Of a stretch of DNA of 64,000 nucleotides, positions 35,960 through 44,619 are shown in pieces. The notes beneath the pieces were generated by a model, which was not told the origin of the DNA, did no database searches, and saw nothing but the letters and a program-made list of their open reading frames with translations. A program made the position numbers and the translations under genes. Numbering within the stretch: the first letter of the stretch is position 1; each line of letters begins with the position of its first letter. The DNA is from an uncultured Eggerthellaceae bacterium (GTDB lineage: Bacteria > Actinomycetota > Coriobacteriia > Coriobacteriales > Eggerthellaceae), in the NCBI GenBank assembly GCA_944321455.1, contig CALULI010000006.1:186001-250000 (forward strand), given 5' to 3'.

Positions 35960-36547
35960 ATGGTTGCAGGGACACCAAAAACACCAACAGCTAACACCAA
36001 TATCTGGAGCACCCGCCAATTGGTTACCATGGCGCTCATGTGCGCTATTGCCGCACTGCTTTCCTTTATTGAGTTTCCTCTGCTTCCTGGTGTTACGTGG
36101 CTGAAGTTTGATGCTTCCAACATGCCTGCCATGGTAGCGGGCTTTGCCTATGGTCCTGCTGGTGGCATTGCCGTTGGCATTATTACTGCTATCATCCACG
36201 GTCTTTTGATGGCAGACTTCACCGGTACGCTGATGAACATCATGGTTGTTGTTTGCTTTGTGTTGCCTGCGGCGCTTATCTACAAAAAGATGCACACCTT
36301 CACGGGCGCTATCATTGGTCTGGTCTTCAGCATTATTGCTGGTGTCATTGGCGCTATTATTGGCAACTTGCTCTTAACGCCTTCGTGGTTGGGCGTTCCC
36401 TTTGATGCTGTCGTTGCTCTGATTATTCCCGTGCTTATTCCCTTCAACATTATTAAGGGCTTGATCAATGCAGTCTTGACGCTCATTATCTACAAGTCCA
36501 TTTCAAACATCATCACCCCGAAGAAAGACCAGGTTAAGGGACGCTAA
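35960..36547 (+). CDS. ECF transporter substrate-binding (S) component, RibU-like
   Basis: A 195-residue membrane protein with about six helices, starting MVAGTPKTP with AAGGAG 6 bp upstream. The N-terminal basic segment and helix 1 (WSTRQLVTMALMCAIAALLSFIEFPLLPG) and the stretch WLKFDASNMPAMVAGFAYGPAGGIAVGII resemble the riboflavin-type S components (FLKYDxSDxPxLxxxxxxGP). The vitamin assignment is a guess from that resemblance; no FMN riboswitch is seen upstream. It is 3 bp before ecfA1, so it has a dedicated rather than shared energising module nearby. Confidence 0.85.
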   Translation: MVAGTPKTPTANTNIWSTRQLVTMALMCAIAALLSFIEFPLLPGVTWLKFDASNMPAMVAGFAYGPAGGIAVGIITAIIHGLLMADFTGTLMNIMVVVCFVLPAALIYKKMHTFTGAIIGLVFSIIAGVIGAIIGNLLLTPSWLGVPFDAVVALIIPVLIPFNIIKGLINAVLTLIIYKSISNIITPKKDQVKGR

Positions 36548-36550
36548 GCC

Positions 36551-37387
36551 ATGATTACCTTTGATCACGTATCGTTTACTTACGACGGCGAACAATTTGT
36601 TCTTAAAGATATTGACCTGACTATTGAGGCAGGTCAGTTCGTCTGCGTTTTAGGAGCGAACGGATCAGGTAAGTCTACCTTGTCAAAACTTATTAACGCG
36701 CTTCTTCTTCCTGATAAGGGGCATGTTTTCACCAAGGACATGGATACTGCAGAGTCTGAAAACCTCTTTTTGATTCGCAGCAACGCTGGTGCCGTTTTCC
36801 AAAACCCTGATGATCAGCTGGTTGCCAGCCTGGTGGAAAATGACGTTGCCTTTGGTCCAGAAAATCTTGGCATTGAAAACCCTGAGCTGCGCGATCGCGT
36901 GACGGAAGCGCTTCATATTGTTGGTCTGTCTGGCTCTGAAAAACGCGAAACCACGGCCCTTTCAGGTGGACAAAAGCAGCGCGTTGCTATTGCAGGCATT
37001 TTGGCTATGCATCCTGAAATTCTTATTTTTGACGAAGCCACCGCCATGCTTGACCCGCGTGGTCGCCGTAGCCTCATGCGCGTTTGCAAGGACCTTCACC
37101 AGCGCGGCATGACCATTATCATGATCACCCACTTTATGGAAGAGGCGGCACAGGCTGACCGCGTTATTGTGCTTGATGAAGGAAGCGTTGTTCTGGACGG
37201 AACGCCTGATGAAATTCTGACGCAGGACGAAAAGCTTCGCGAGCTTAACTTAGACGTTCCTTTCGCAGCCCAGCTTTCCCGCATGCTGCAAGACCGCGGC
37301 ATTGATGTTGCAACGCATATAGAAACAGAATCGCTCCAGAAAGAGCTCCTGGAGCGATTTAACATCACACTTAATACTGAAGCGTAA
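36551..37387 (+). CDS. ecfA1: ECF transporter ATPase EcfA1
   Basis: A 278-residue ABC ATPase. Walker A GANGSGKSTLSKLI, Q-loop VFQNPDDQLVASLVENDVAFGPENLG (the NPDDQ form is typical of ECF ATPases), signature LSGGQKQRVAIAGILA, Walker B ILIFDEATAMLDP, and switch His in MITHF. It pairs with EcfA2 to drive vitamin uptake. Directly downstream of the S component. Confidence 0.95.
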   Translation: MITFDHVSFTYDGEQFVLKDIDLTIEAGQFVCVLGANGSGKSTLSKLINALLLPDKGHVFTKDMDTAESENLFLIRSNAGAVFQNPDDQLVASLVENDVAFGPENLGIENPELRDRVTEALHIVGLSGSEKRETTALSGGQKQRVAIAGILAMHPEILIFDEATAMLDPRGRRSLMRVCKDLHQRGMTIIMITHFMEEAAQADRVIVLDEGSVVLDGTPDEILTQDEKLRELNLDVPFAAQLSRMLQDRGIDVATHIETESLQKELLERFNITLNTEA

Positions 37388-37391
37388 GTAT

Positions 37392-37772
37392 TTATTTGTG
37401 AACCTTCTTCAGGTACATGGTCATCTGAGAAGCGTTGAACATGGCACCATCGCTTAAACGGAACTGCTCAACCTTCATCACGCGAATGCGGCCACCTTTG
37501 TGCAGTGGCGTTGCAACCGTCTCAACGGTATCGCCTTCAAATACCGGCATGATATGCGTTGAAATAAGCTCCAGACCAAGCGCATGAACCTGGTTGATGT
37601 CGGTATGATCGGTAATGCATTCGCTTGCTGCATTTTCTGCCAAAAAAGCACTCACGCCACCATGCAAAACGCCATGAGGTTGCAAAACGTCTTTGGTCAC
37701 CTTCATATGAGTAACGTAACGATCCTCTTCATTCGTTACGACTTCAACTCCTAAAATGTCACACAGTCCCAT
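37392..37772 (-). CDS. PaaI/hotdog-fold thioesterase
   Basis: A 126-residue single-domain hotdog protein. The family motif is HGVLHGGVSAFLAENAAS, where the residue after the HGG loop (Glu46-like) is the usual catalytic acid. The start at ATG (MGLCDILG) was preferred to a TTG one codon earlier. Members hydrolyse acyl-CoA or aryl-CoA thioesters; the substrate cannot be named. The gene is inverted and sits between ecfA1 and ecfA2, splitting an otherwise continuous ECF cluster. Confidence 0.88.
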   Translation of the reverse strand: MGLCDILGVEVVTNEEDRYVTHMKVTKDVLQPHGVLHGGVSAFLAENAASECITDHTDINQVHALGLELISTHIMPVFEGDTVETVATPLHKGGRIRVMKVEQFRLSDGAMFNASQMTMYLKKVHK

Positions 37773-37952
37773 CAATGACCCCTTTCTTGTGCCCTACTAT
37801 CCACAAATAAGCCGCTGCGGCTTACTGTTCTCACATAATCTTATATCATGACCATCTGAGATTCAGGATATCAACATTGCCTTTTGAAAGATATCCCAAA
37901 AGCAGCTAACATAGACTTTTGTGTCTGTAGTGTCCTATGAAAGGAGGGTTAT

Positions 37953-38831
37953 ATGTCTATCGCCTTTGAGCAGGTGAGCTATTCCTATACTCCTCTTTCT
38001 AAGCGACAAAAGAAGAAGGGCGAAACAGCAAAATACGCCCTTAAAAACGTCAGCTTCACGCTAGAAGACGGCGAATTCCTTGCTATTGCAGGACACACGG
38101 GATCAGGCAAATCAACCCTTACACAGCATCTCAACGGCTTAGTGCACCCTACCGAAGGGCGCGTGCTGTGGAACGGACTTGATATGGCAGACAAAAAAGT
38201 TGCCACCCAAGCCCGTGGCGATATTGGCCTTGTCTTTCAATATCCCGAACATCAGCTCTTTGCCGCAAGCGTGTATGAAGACGTAGCCTTCGGCCCGCGC
38301 AATCTAGGCTGCAGCGAAGACGAAGTTGAGCTGCGCGTTCAAAGCGCCCTTGAAGCGGTTGATCTTGATTACGAAAAGCTGCGTGACGTGTCCCCCTTTG
38401 AACTTTCTGGCGGACAGCAGCGCCGCGTTGCCTTCGCAGGTGTTTTGGCCATGAAGCCAACCACCCTGGTGCTTGACGAGCCCGTAGCGGGCCTTGATCC
38501 TGCATCGCGCGCTGACTTCCTAAAGCTTATTGGATCCTTTCATGAATCTGGCATGACCGTGGTTATGGTTTCTCACAATATGAACGATATTGCGCTGTTA
38601 GCTGATCGCGTCATGGTTTTAAATGAAGGCGAAATTGTGTGGCTGGGATCACCTGACGAGGTGTTTATGCACTTCGACGAACTGCGCGCTATTGGCCTTG
38701 GCGTTCCCCATGCGCAGCGCTTCGCTAAAGAAATGCGAGAGCTTGGCTTTCCTTTGGAAGAAAAGCTCTATAGTCCTGAAAGCCTGGCTGATGCGATTGC
38801 TGCCCGCCTTAAAAGCGGTGAGCAATCATGA
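37953..38831 (+). CDS. ecfA2: ECF transporter ATPase EcfA2
   Basis: A 292-residue ABC ATPase. Walker A GHTGSGKSTLTQHLNGL, Q-loop VFQYPEHQLFAASVYEDVAFGPRNLG, signature LSGGQQRRVAFAGVLA, Walker B LVLDEPVAGLDP, switch His in VMVSHNM. A lysine-rich insert (SKRQKKKGETAK) near residue 20 is a common EcfA2 variation. An AAAGGAGG site precedes the ATG. The stop overlaps the ecfT start (ATGA). Confidence 0.95.
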   Translation: MSIAFEQVSYSYTPLSKRQKKKGETAKYALKNVSFTLEDGEFLAIAGHTGSGKSTLTQHLNGLVHPTEGRVLWNGLDMADKKVATQARGDIGLVFQYPEHQLFAASVYEDVAFGPRNLGCSEDEVELRVQSALEAVDLDYEKLRDVSPFELSGGQQRRVAFAGVLAMKPTTLVLDEPVAGLDPASRADFLKLIGSFHESGMTVVMVSHNMNDIALLADRVMVLNEGEIVWLGSPDEVFMHFDELRAIGLGVPHAQRFAKEMRELGFPLEEKLYSPESLADAIAARLKSGEQS

Positions 38832-39673
38832 ACATTGAAGCAATCTTTGGCCGCTACATTTCCAAAGACTCCCCCGTCCACCGCATGGACCCCCGTGCAA
38901 AGCTGTTGCTTGCCCTGCTGTTTATGGTAATGGTCTTTGCCGCTCAGTCGTATTTCACCTTGTTCGTTGCGGCGCTCTTTACCTTCGGCATTCTGGCGTT
39001 TTCGCGCATTACTCCACGCCAAGCGTTTATCTCTATTGCGCCACTTGCTTTTTTGATTATTCTTACGGCACTGCTCAATATCTTTTTCGTGCAAAGTGGG
39101 CAGGTGTATTTCCAGCTTGGTATTTTGTGCATCAGCGAAGGCGGTCTTTCTCAAGCGCTGTTTATTGCAATTCGCCTGACGCTTTTGCTGTTAGGCATGA
39201 GTCTTCTGACGCTCACCACTACTACCCTTGATATCACCGATGCGTTCGAGCATTTGCTCAGGCCGTTTAAACGCATTGGTCTTCCTGCTCACGAACTTTC
39301 AATGATGATGGGTATTGCCCTGCGCTTTTTGCCTCAGTTCGCCATTGAGCTGCGCACCATCTATCGCGCGCAAATCAGCCGCGGTGCTAATTTCAAAACC
39401 AGCACCAAGGGCTCTATTCAGATGATGACATCGCTTATTGTACCGCTGTTTACCAGCGCGTTTCGCCATGCCGAAACGCTCTCTCTTGGCATGGATGCCC
39501 GTTGTTATCACGGCAGCGAAGGACGCACGATGTTGCGTGAATTATCGTATGAGCGCCGCGATGCGATTGGCGCACTCTATATTGCGGTGGGTGTTGCGCT
39601 GGTAATCGCGCTTGATATTGTTATTCCGCTACTTACTCCAGCCATCGCCGCGTTGTTTGGCATTACGCTGTAG
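38828..39673 (+). CDS. ecfT: ECF transporter transmembrane scaffold EcfT
   Basis: A 281-residue membrane protein with about six helices that couples the two ATPases to S components. The two coupling-helix Ala-Arg-Gly type motifs are visible as RAQISRGANF and MDARCYHGSEGRT. The N-terminal HRMDPRAKLLLALLFMVMVF is typical. Overlaps ecfA2 by 4 bp. Last gene of the ECF set; the downstream spacer is repeat-rich. Confidence 0.95.
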   Translation: MNIEAIFGRYISKDSPVHRMDPRAKLLLALLFMVMVFAAQSYFTLFVAALFTFGILAFSRITPRQAFISIAPLAFLIILTALLNIFFVQSGQVYFQLGILCISEGGLSQALFIAIRLTLLLLGMSLLTLTTTTLDITDAFEHLLRPFKRIGLPAHELSMMMGIALRFLPQFAIELRTIYRAQISRGANFKTSTKGSIQMMTSLIVPLFTSAFRHAETLSLGMDARCYHGSEGRTMLRELSYERRDAIGALYIAVGVALVIALDIVIPLLTPAIAALFGITL

Positions 39674-39681
39674 TAAAGCAA

Positions 39682-39795
39682 CTCGATACAGCAGAACCGC
39701 AAGACGAAACAAGCCAACAGAGTGAAGTAAGCCGCAGGATCAAGCAACCCAACAGGAAGAAGTAGGCAACAGGACCTACTTAAACCGCAGGAAAG
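39682..39795. repeat. Degenerate 17-19 bp repeats downstream of ecfT
   Basis: Consecutive segments CGCAAGACGAAACAAGC, CAACAGAGTGAAGTAAGC, CGCAGGATCAAGCAACC, CAACAGGAAGAAGTAGG and CAACAGGACC fill the spacer between ecfT and the PNPOx-like gene. Confidence 0.6.
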
Positions 39796-39805
39796 GACGT
39801 ATCCC

Positions 39806-40213
39806 ATGGATGAAATTATTGAATACCTCAGATCAGTACCTGCGTGGTATCTTGCAACCACCGAAAACGATCAGCCTCGCGTTCGTCCTTTTAGCTTCGT
39901 TGAGCAGTACCAGGACAAATTGTGGTTTTGTACCGCAACCAACAAAGACGTTTACGTGCAGCTTAAAGAAAACCCTAAGTTTGAGTTGTGCGCTTGGAAG
40001 CCAGGACATGGCTGGCTGATTATCACCGGCGTTGCTGATATGACCGATGCAGTAGACGAACAAACCCGCCTGGAAGGATACCTTCACATGACGGGTTTGG
40101 GAGAAACATATGACGGTCCTGACGATCCACGTCTGACCTTTTTTTCGCTTGCCCAGGGAACAGCCAAGATGGCCGACATTGATGGCAGCGAACGCACTAT
40201 CGAACTTGCTTAG
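39806..40213 (+). CDS. Pyridoxamine 5'-phosphate oxidase-like flavin-binding protein
   Basis: A 135-residue split-barrel protein. RSVPAWYLATTENDQPRVRPFSFVEQYQDKLWFCTATNKDVYVQLKENPKFELC is the typical N-terminal half of FMN- or F420-binding PNPOx-like proteins. The family includes flavin reductases and nitroimidazole-reductase-like proteins; the exact activity is unknown. An AGGAAAGG site precedes the ATG. Its stop overlaps the convergent gene at 40210 by 3-4 bp. Confidence 0.88.
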   Translation: MDEIIEYLRSVPAWYLATTENDQPRVRPFSFVEQYQDKLWFCTATNKDVYVQLKENPKFELCAWKPGHGWLIITGVADMTDAVDEQTRLEGYLHMTGLGETYDGPDDPRLTFFSLAQGTAKMADIDGSERTIELA

Positions 40214-40728
40214 CGCATCGAAAGTTTATCAACTACCAAGCGGGCTGCATCGCGAACTGAAAGACCATCAATTTCAATGGTAACTTCTGCGTACTTTTCG
40301 TAGAGAGGTTCGCGCTCTGCATAAAGATCGGCCAAGCTCATGCCCATGCCGTTCTTCATAACAACGCCGCGCTCATGCAAGCCGCCCAAGCGGCTTTCCA
40401 GCTCTTCGTAAGACACGTAGAGATATACGATCGTGCCAATTTCACTGAGGTGCTTCATAGCATCTTCGGAATAAACAGCCGAACCACCCGTTGCAACAAC
40501 CGTGCGATCAGCCTGCAAGGTGCACAACACTTCGTTTTCAACTTCAATGAATCCGTCAGGGCCCAGCGCGTCAATAACCTTTTGAAGGGTTTTGTCGCAT
40601 TGATTCTGGATCAGAAGGTCTGCATCAATAAAGTTGTAGTTAAGGATTTTTGCCAGTACAACGCCAAGAGTTGACTTGCCTGCACCTGGCATACCAATAA
40701 GGATGATGTTTGACGTATTGTTAAGCAT
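40210..40728 (-). CDS. Shikimate kinase-like P-loop kinase (variant active site)
   Basis: A 172-residue kinase of the AroK fold. Walker A is GMPGAGKST (about 12-20); NFIDADLLIQ keeps the Asp pair that binds Mg2+ and shikimate; the lid (ERGVVM) and the C-terminal EREPLYEKYAEVTI Arg are present. However, the shikimate-binding Arg of the usual FRxxE motif is missing (GFIEVENEVL here) and the GGG motif reads ATGGSAVY. This matches a sub-branch commonly labelled shikimate kinase, but its substrate may differ. An aroE-like gene with unusual motifs is 4 kb away on the same strand. Confidence 0.8.
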   Translation of the reverse strand: MLNNTSNIILIGMPGAGKSTLGVVLAKILNYNFIDADLLIQNQCDKTLQKVIDALGPDGFIEVENEVLCTLQADRTVVATGGSAVYSEDAMKHLSEIGTIVYLYVSYEELESRLGGLHERGVVMKNGMGMSLADLYAEREPLYEKYAEVTIEIDGLSVRDAARLVVDKLSMR

Positions 40729-40761
40729 GAGATTCCTCTTCTGTTTCGTTGTGTGAAGTCA

Positions 40762-42615
40762 CTATAGCACGAGCAACAACAACCGTGCCGCTAAATCGGC
40801 TTCGATACTCTTTGGAGTTGAGCGTTCGTCAAACGCCCCTAAGGCGAAAGCGTAGCTGTACCATGCGGCTTCCTTGGTGCAAGAACCCTGTGTTTTACAA
40901 GAGTCCTGTGCTACAAGAGAACGAAGTGCCACGCATTCGCTAAAGTGTTCAGCGCCGCTCTTTGTTCGACGCTTTAAGCGCAGCGAAGCAAGCGCCATGA
41001 TTAGCGCACTGGCAACGCCAGGGATAAGCAAGGCGGGGTGATTACCAATCAGAGCGCCAATAACGCTAACCACCACAAGCAACAGCATTATCAGCGTAAG
41101 CGGAGTCTTCTTTGCCTGGAAATACGTTTCGAAGCATTGGTGATCCTGCACGCTGCGGTCAAGCTCCTTGTTCCACGCATCAAGCGCTTCACGATATGCC
41201 GTTGGCTGTTGATGCTTGAACGCCTCAATAGTGCTTACCTTGATTGATTGACCATCGAAAGAAGCTGAACTTTGAACAGGGGTAGCCGTTTGGGTGTGTG
41301 CCATCGCAGGTGCGATGGTCTTGAACAGCACCGTTAGCGCGCTTCGCTCAATACCAACAGGAAGCGCGTTGGCTATTTCCCCAACCGCAGTCAAACAATA
41401 GTCTTTGCCAGCGATTACCTGATTGGCATCTGCTTGATCCTTCGAATCGCAGGACTCCACCTCAAGCGCGCCCTGAGCAACCAAATCCAAAAGCGTGGCA
41501 TAAAAATCTTTTTCATCACGATGATTAAAGCGATCAATACGTCCTATGATTGCTGCAGGAATTCCCGATGCAAGCAGTGCATCGCAGGCCTGCTGCGCGC
41601 TTTGAACGCTTGCTTGATCAAGAGATTTCGCCTTGTCCTGAACAAGCGCTTGGTCCTCCGCCTTTGTTTCGCGCCTAAAGCGCACCAAGGAAACCAAGAA
41701 CCACACCAGCGCAAGTGCACTGAGCAGCGACAGAACAACAAGCACAACCAACAGTCTGACAAAGTTGGCATTACCCCAGTCAGACCACGCTTGCTCTTCG
41801 TTCAATACGCTGTCAAAACGCTGCGTGAGCATGTCTGCGTTATCATCGTCAGCCTGCACGCCTGAGAGCCATTCTGCAGGGAACAGTACACGAACCTGTG
41901 CAAACTGTTTCGCTTCAACCTCTTCGGTAAAACAACGAATAACGCCGCTCTGGTCAATTTCAACGCTTAAGTCCGAGGGACCATGGCTCCATGCATACAC
42001 CGTTTCGCCTGGCACCACCGAAGCATCCTCTTTGACGGGAAGCGTCAACACAAGCGAAACATTCTGGGAGTTTTCTGCCCATTCAGGACTAATGAACTGC
42101 CAGAACAGTTCGCCATAGTCAGAATAGAGAACCGCCATGTCTTCGATGACGTAGTCAATATCAATGGTCGTTGTTGTTTGGCTGGCATCGCAAAACACGT
42201 AGAGTTTATGTTGCGGCTCGTCATACGAATAAGCAGGACTGTCAGACATTGAGCCTGTGCGCCAGTCAAGATTGAACGGCTCCTCAAGCAAGGGGCGCGT
42301 CACGCCTTCCTGGGTAAAGGTTATATCAGTTACGCGCAACGTTGCGCCTTCTTCAAGATTGTCGAACGACCAGATAAACGCATCGTTTTGATGAGTGGGC
42401 TCAATCGTGCGCTTTTCGTGCACAATCAGATCGCCCTGATCGTTGATTTCTGCTTGAATTTCAACCTGCGAAGATAAACCCCAAGCGCTTTGCGGAGTGC
42501 CCCCTATAAGAACAACAGCCGCCGCGAAAGCAGCCAGCATCAATGCCAACACGTAAGAAAAGCGCCGTGAAGCACCTGAAATGGGGTCTTTTTGTGGGGT
42601 GGTGATGTTTTGCAT
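40762..42615 (-). CDS. DUF2207 membrane protein
   Basis: A 617-residue protein of the DUF2207 family. It has an N-terminal signal anchor (about 20-45), an external beta-rich domain (about 48-265, beginning SSQVEIQAEINDQGDLIVHEKRTIE), a membrane helix near 285-310, a long cytoplasmic region (about 315-500) and two closely spaced helices (about 505-550) near the C-terminus. Such proteins are widespread in Gram-positive bacteria and have no established function. The C-terminal segment after the last helix has several Cys (LVAQDSCKTQGSC). It is upstream of the shikimate kinase-like gene on the same strand, 33 bp apart. Confidence 0.88.
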   Translation of the reverse strand: MQNITTPQKDPISGASRRFSYVLALMLAAFAAAVVLIGGTPQSAWGLSSQVEIQAEINDQGDLIVHEKRTIEPTHQNDAFIWSFDNLEEGATLRVTDITFTQEGVTRPLLEEPFNLDWRTGSMSDSPAYSYDEPQHKLYVFCDASQTTTTIDIDYVIEDMAVLYSDYGELFWQFISPEWAENSQNVSLVLTLPVKEDASVVPGETVYAWSHGPSDLSVEIDQSGVIRCFTEEVEAKQFAQVRVLFPAEWLSGVQADDDNADMLTQRFDSVLNEEQAWSDWGNANFVRLLVVLVVLSLLSALALVWFLVSLVRFRRETKAEDQALVQDKAKSLDQASVQSAQQACDALLASGIPAAIIGRIDRFNHRDEKDFYATLLDLVAQGALEVESCDSKDQADANQVIAGKDYCLTAVGEIANALPVGIERSALTVLFKTIAPAMAHTQTATPVQSSASFDGQSIKVSTIEAFKHQQPTAYREALDAWNKELDRSVQDHQCFETYFQAKKTPLTLIMLLLVVVSVIGALIGNHPALLIPGVASALIMALASLRLKRRTKSGAEHFSECVALRSLVAQDSCKTQGSCTKEAAWYSYAFALGAFDERSTPKSIEADLAARLLLLVL

Positions 42616-42626
42616 CGCTTCACTCC

Positions 42627-42655
42627 TTGCACAAAGTTGTCTTGCAGGTTATTAT
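42627..42655 (+). promoter_or_regulatory. Promoter of tRNA-Ser (GCT)
   Basis: TTGCAC, 17-bp spacer, TATTAT, ending about 31 bp before the mature tRNA. Confidence 0.65.
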
Positions 42656-42686
42656 GCTTATTCGCATACGTAAATTACATCATAAT

Positions 42687-42777
42687 GGAGAGCTGACCGA
42701 GAGGCCGAAGGTGCTCGCCTGCTAAGCGAGTATACGCCAAAAGCGTATCTAGGGTTCGAATCCCTAGCTCTCCGCCA
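42687..42777 (+). tRNA. tRNA-Ser (anticodon GCT)
   Basis: 91 nt with encoded CCA. Acceptor GGAGAGC / GCTCTCC, anticodon arm CTCGC-CTGCTAA-GCGAG (GCT), long variable arm TATACGCCAAAAGCGTAT, T loop GGTTCGAATCC. Reads AGC/AGU. Confidence 0.97.
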
Positions 42778-42787
42778 GAAATTTTTT

Positions 42788-42827
42788 AAAGCGGTTTGAC
42801 TGTTTTTCCTGGTCAAACCGCTTTTTT
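42788..42827 (+). terminator. Terminator of tRNA-Ser (GCT)
   Basis: 13-bp stem AAAGCGGTTTGAC / GTCAAACCGCTTT with an 11-nt loop and a T-run. The remaining 128 bp to ispE show no other element. Confidence 0.9.
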
Positions 42828-42955
42828 ATTCATTTTTGAACTTCCGAAAATTAGCAGCAGGCATTGAGCCGATCCTCCACAGCTTTCGAAACCTCTCCAT
42901 GAGATGATGCATAGGAAATAATCTCACCATTAACCGTTGATTTCCACGCATTTAT

Positions 42956-43936
42956 TTAGTAAGCCTCAACCGCGGCGGCACCAACACGCGAAAATGACGT
43001 AATGCGTGTCCACCAACCGTGGCTAAAGGCCTCTGCGGCAAGCTTCTGTGCTTGGTCATGAGACCGACAGAAAAGACAAAACGCCGATCCGCTTCCGCAC
43101 AACAAAACCCCGTCAATATCATCGTGACTTTCAGCCCACTGCTGCACTTCCACCAATTCGGGTGTCACAGCCGCTGCTGCAGGCGCTAAATTGTTCCACG
43201 GCTTCACATCACTAGCAGCATCAATGCTCTTCAGCTCTTCTAGATAGGAAGCCTCTGGCACAAGCGGATTCCGATCAAACTCTTTGTACGCAGCCGCCGT
43301 TGAAACGCCCGCATCAGGACGAACAAGCAGCACAAAATCGCGACGTGGCTCTAAACGGCGAACAAACTGTTCACCCTTACCTTCCAACAAAACACAGCCA
43401 CCATGAAGGAAGAAACTCACGTCAGAACCAAGTTCAGCGGCAACTTCAAAAATGTGCTCATCATCAGTAGGAACATCCCACAACAGCGCCGCGCCCACCA
43501 GCGCAGCAGCCGCATCAGACGATCCACCGCCTAAGCCTGCTTCGTGAGGAATCTGCTTTTGCAGCTTGATGTGAATTTCCTCACCGTGTCCACGGTCAAG
43601 CACACGTGCCAAATTCATGACAGCCTTGTAAACCAGGTTGTTTTCGGGGGCCACCTCAAGCGCATTGATATCCCCTGCGCTTTCGGTAAAAAGACGAAGG
43701 GTAAGATCTTGGGTGTTGGCACTACCTTCGACTACACCATCTTCAGCTGCGCCATTCGCGCCTGCGCCCTCTTGAATTTCATCGTTTTCAGCTTCAAAAC
43801 GACGCATGATCAGTGTGTCGTGAAACGCCAAGCTGTGCATGATGGTATTGACCTCATGAAAGCCATCCTCACGCTTTTCGCCAACCGCTAAAACCAGGTT
43901 TACCTTAGCAGGAGCTATCAGTCTTACGTAATTCAT
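42956..43936 (-). CDS. ispE: 4-diphosphocytidyl-2-C-methyl-D-erythritol kinase
   Basis: GHMP kinase of the MEP isoprenoid pathway, phosphorylating CDP-ME. N-terminal APAKVNLVLAVGEKREDGFHEVNTIMHSL holds the Lys/Asp substrate residues; the ATP loop is GLGGGSSDAAAALVGA; the C-terminal motif is LLCGSGSAFCLF. At 326 residues it is longer than the usual 280-300, because of a Gly/Ala/Glu insert (QEGAGANGAAEDGVVEGSA, about 55-73) that is not part of the conserved fold. The ATG overlaps the tadA stop (TAATG). Confidence 0.96.
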   Translation of the reverse strand: MNYVRLIAPAKVNLVLAVGEKREDGFHEVNTIMHSLAFHDTLIMRRFEAENDEIQEGAGANGAAEDGVVEGSANTQDLTLRLFTESAGDINALEVAPENNLVYKAVMNLARVLDRGHGEEIHIKLQKQIPHEAGLGGGSSDAAAALVGAALLWDVPTDDEHIFEVAAELGSDVSFFLHGGCVLLEGKGEQFVRRLEPRRDFVLLVRPDAGVSTAAAYKEFDRNPLVPEASYLEELKSIDAASDVKPWNNLAPAAAAVTPELVEVQQWAESHDDIDGVLLCGSGSAFCLFCRSHDQAQKLAAEAFSHGWWTRITSFSRVGAAAVEAY

Positions 43937-44418
43937 TACTCCTCCGTTTTGCTCTTCTTGCGCGCAAGGCGCTTTGCTGCAAAAAAGTCTTTCAGAAGCT
44001 GTGCGCAGGCCTCTTCTTCAACGCCGCCTTCTACTTCGAAGGTATGATTGAGGCGCTCATCTTCGTTGATGCGATAGAGCGATCCCAGCGCACCCGCCTT
44101 AGGATCAAACGCGCCAAACACACAGCGATCAATACGCGCTTGATACATCAAGCCCGCGCACATCAAGCACGGCTCAAGCGTGACGTACACCGTGCATCCG
44201 CTTAAGCGCCATGCACCCAGATAGCGCGCTGCCCGCTCCATGGCAATAAATTCTGCATGACCAGCAGGATCGCGATCTATTTCGCGACGGTTGTACGCCT
44301 GCGCAATCACGCGACCTTGATATACCACAACCGCGCCAATGGGCACTTCGTCAATTGAAGCCGCTTGTTTTGCTTGCGCAAGTGCGCGTTTCATGTAGGT
44401 AATATCGTCAAAATACAT
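43936..44418 (-). CDS. tadA: tRNA-specific adenosine deaminase
   Basis: Converts A34 to inosine in tRNA-Arg(ACG) so that one tRNA reads three codons. The 160-residue protein has the zinc deaminase motifs GHAEFIAMERA (His ligand and catalytic Glu) and TLEPCLMCAGLM (Cys ligands). AYNRREIDRDPAGHAE is typical of TadA rather than a cytidine or guanine deaminase. Upstream partner of ispE by a one-base overlap. Confidence 0.96.
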   Translation of the reverse strand: MYFDDITYMKRALAQAKQAASIDEVPIGAVVVYQGRVIAQAYNRREIDRDPAGHAEFIAMERAARYLGAWRLSGCTVYVTLEPCLMCAGLMYQARIDRCVFGAFDPKAGALGSLYRINEDERLNHTFEVEGGVEEEACAQLLKDFFAAKRLARKKSKTEE

Positions 44419-44425
44419 TTTTGCT

Positions 44426-44454
44426 TTGTTCTTGTCCTATAAATGTGCTATTCT
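44426..44454 (+). promoter_or_regulatory. Promoter of tRNA-Ser (TGA)
   Basis: TTGTTC, 17-bp spacer, TATTCT; mature tRNA starts 16 bp further. Confidence 0.6.
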
Positions 44455-44470
44455 TTTTGCCGCATCACTT

Positions 44471-44558
44471 GGAGGAATGGCAGAGTGGTTGAATGCGGCG
44501 GTCTTGAAAACCGTTGTACCGAGAGGTACCGTGGGTTCAAATCCTACTTCCTCCGCCA
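44471..44558 (+). tRNA. tRNA-Ser (anticodon TGA)
   Basis: 88 nt with encoded CCA. Acceptor GGAGGAA / TTCCTCC, anticodon loop CTTGAAA (TGA), variable arm TTGTACCGAGAGGTACC, T loop GGTTCAAATCC. Reads UCA and related codons. Confidence 0.97.
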
Positions 44559-44566
44559 GACGTATC

Positions 44567-44599
44567 AAAAGCCGAAACAGTTGTTGTTTCGGCTTTTTT
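44567..44599 (+). terminator. Terminator of tRNA-Ser (TGA)
   Basis: 13-bp stem AAAAGCCGAAACA / TGTTTCGGCTTTT with a short loop and T-run. Confidence 0.9.
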
Positions 44600-44619
44600 C
44601 ATGCCTGTTTTTACGCACT

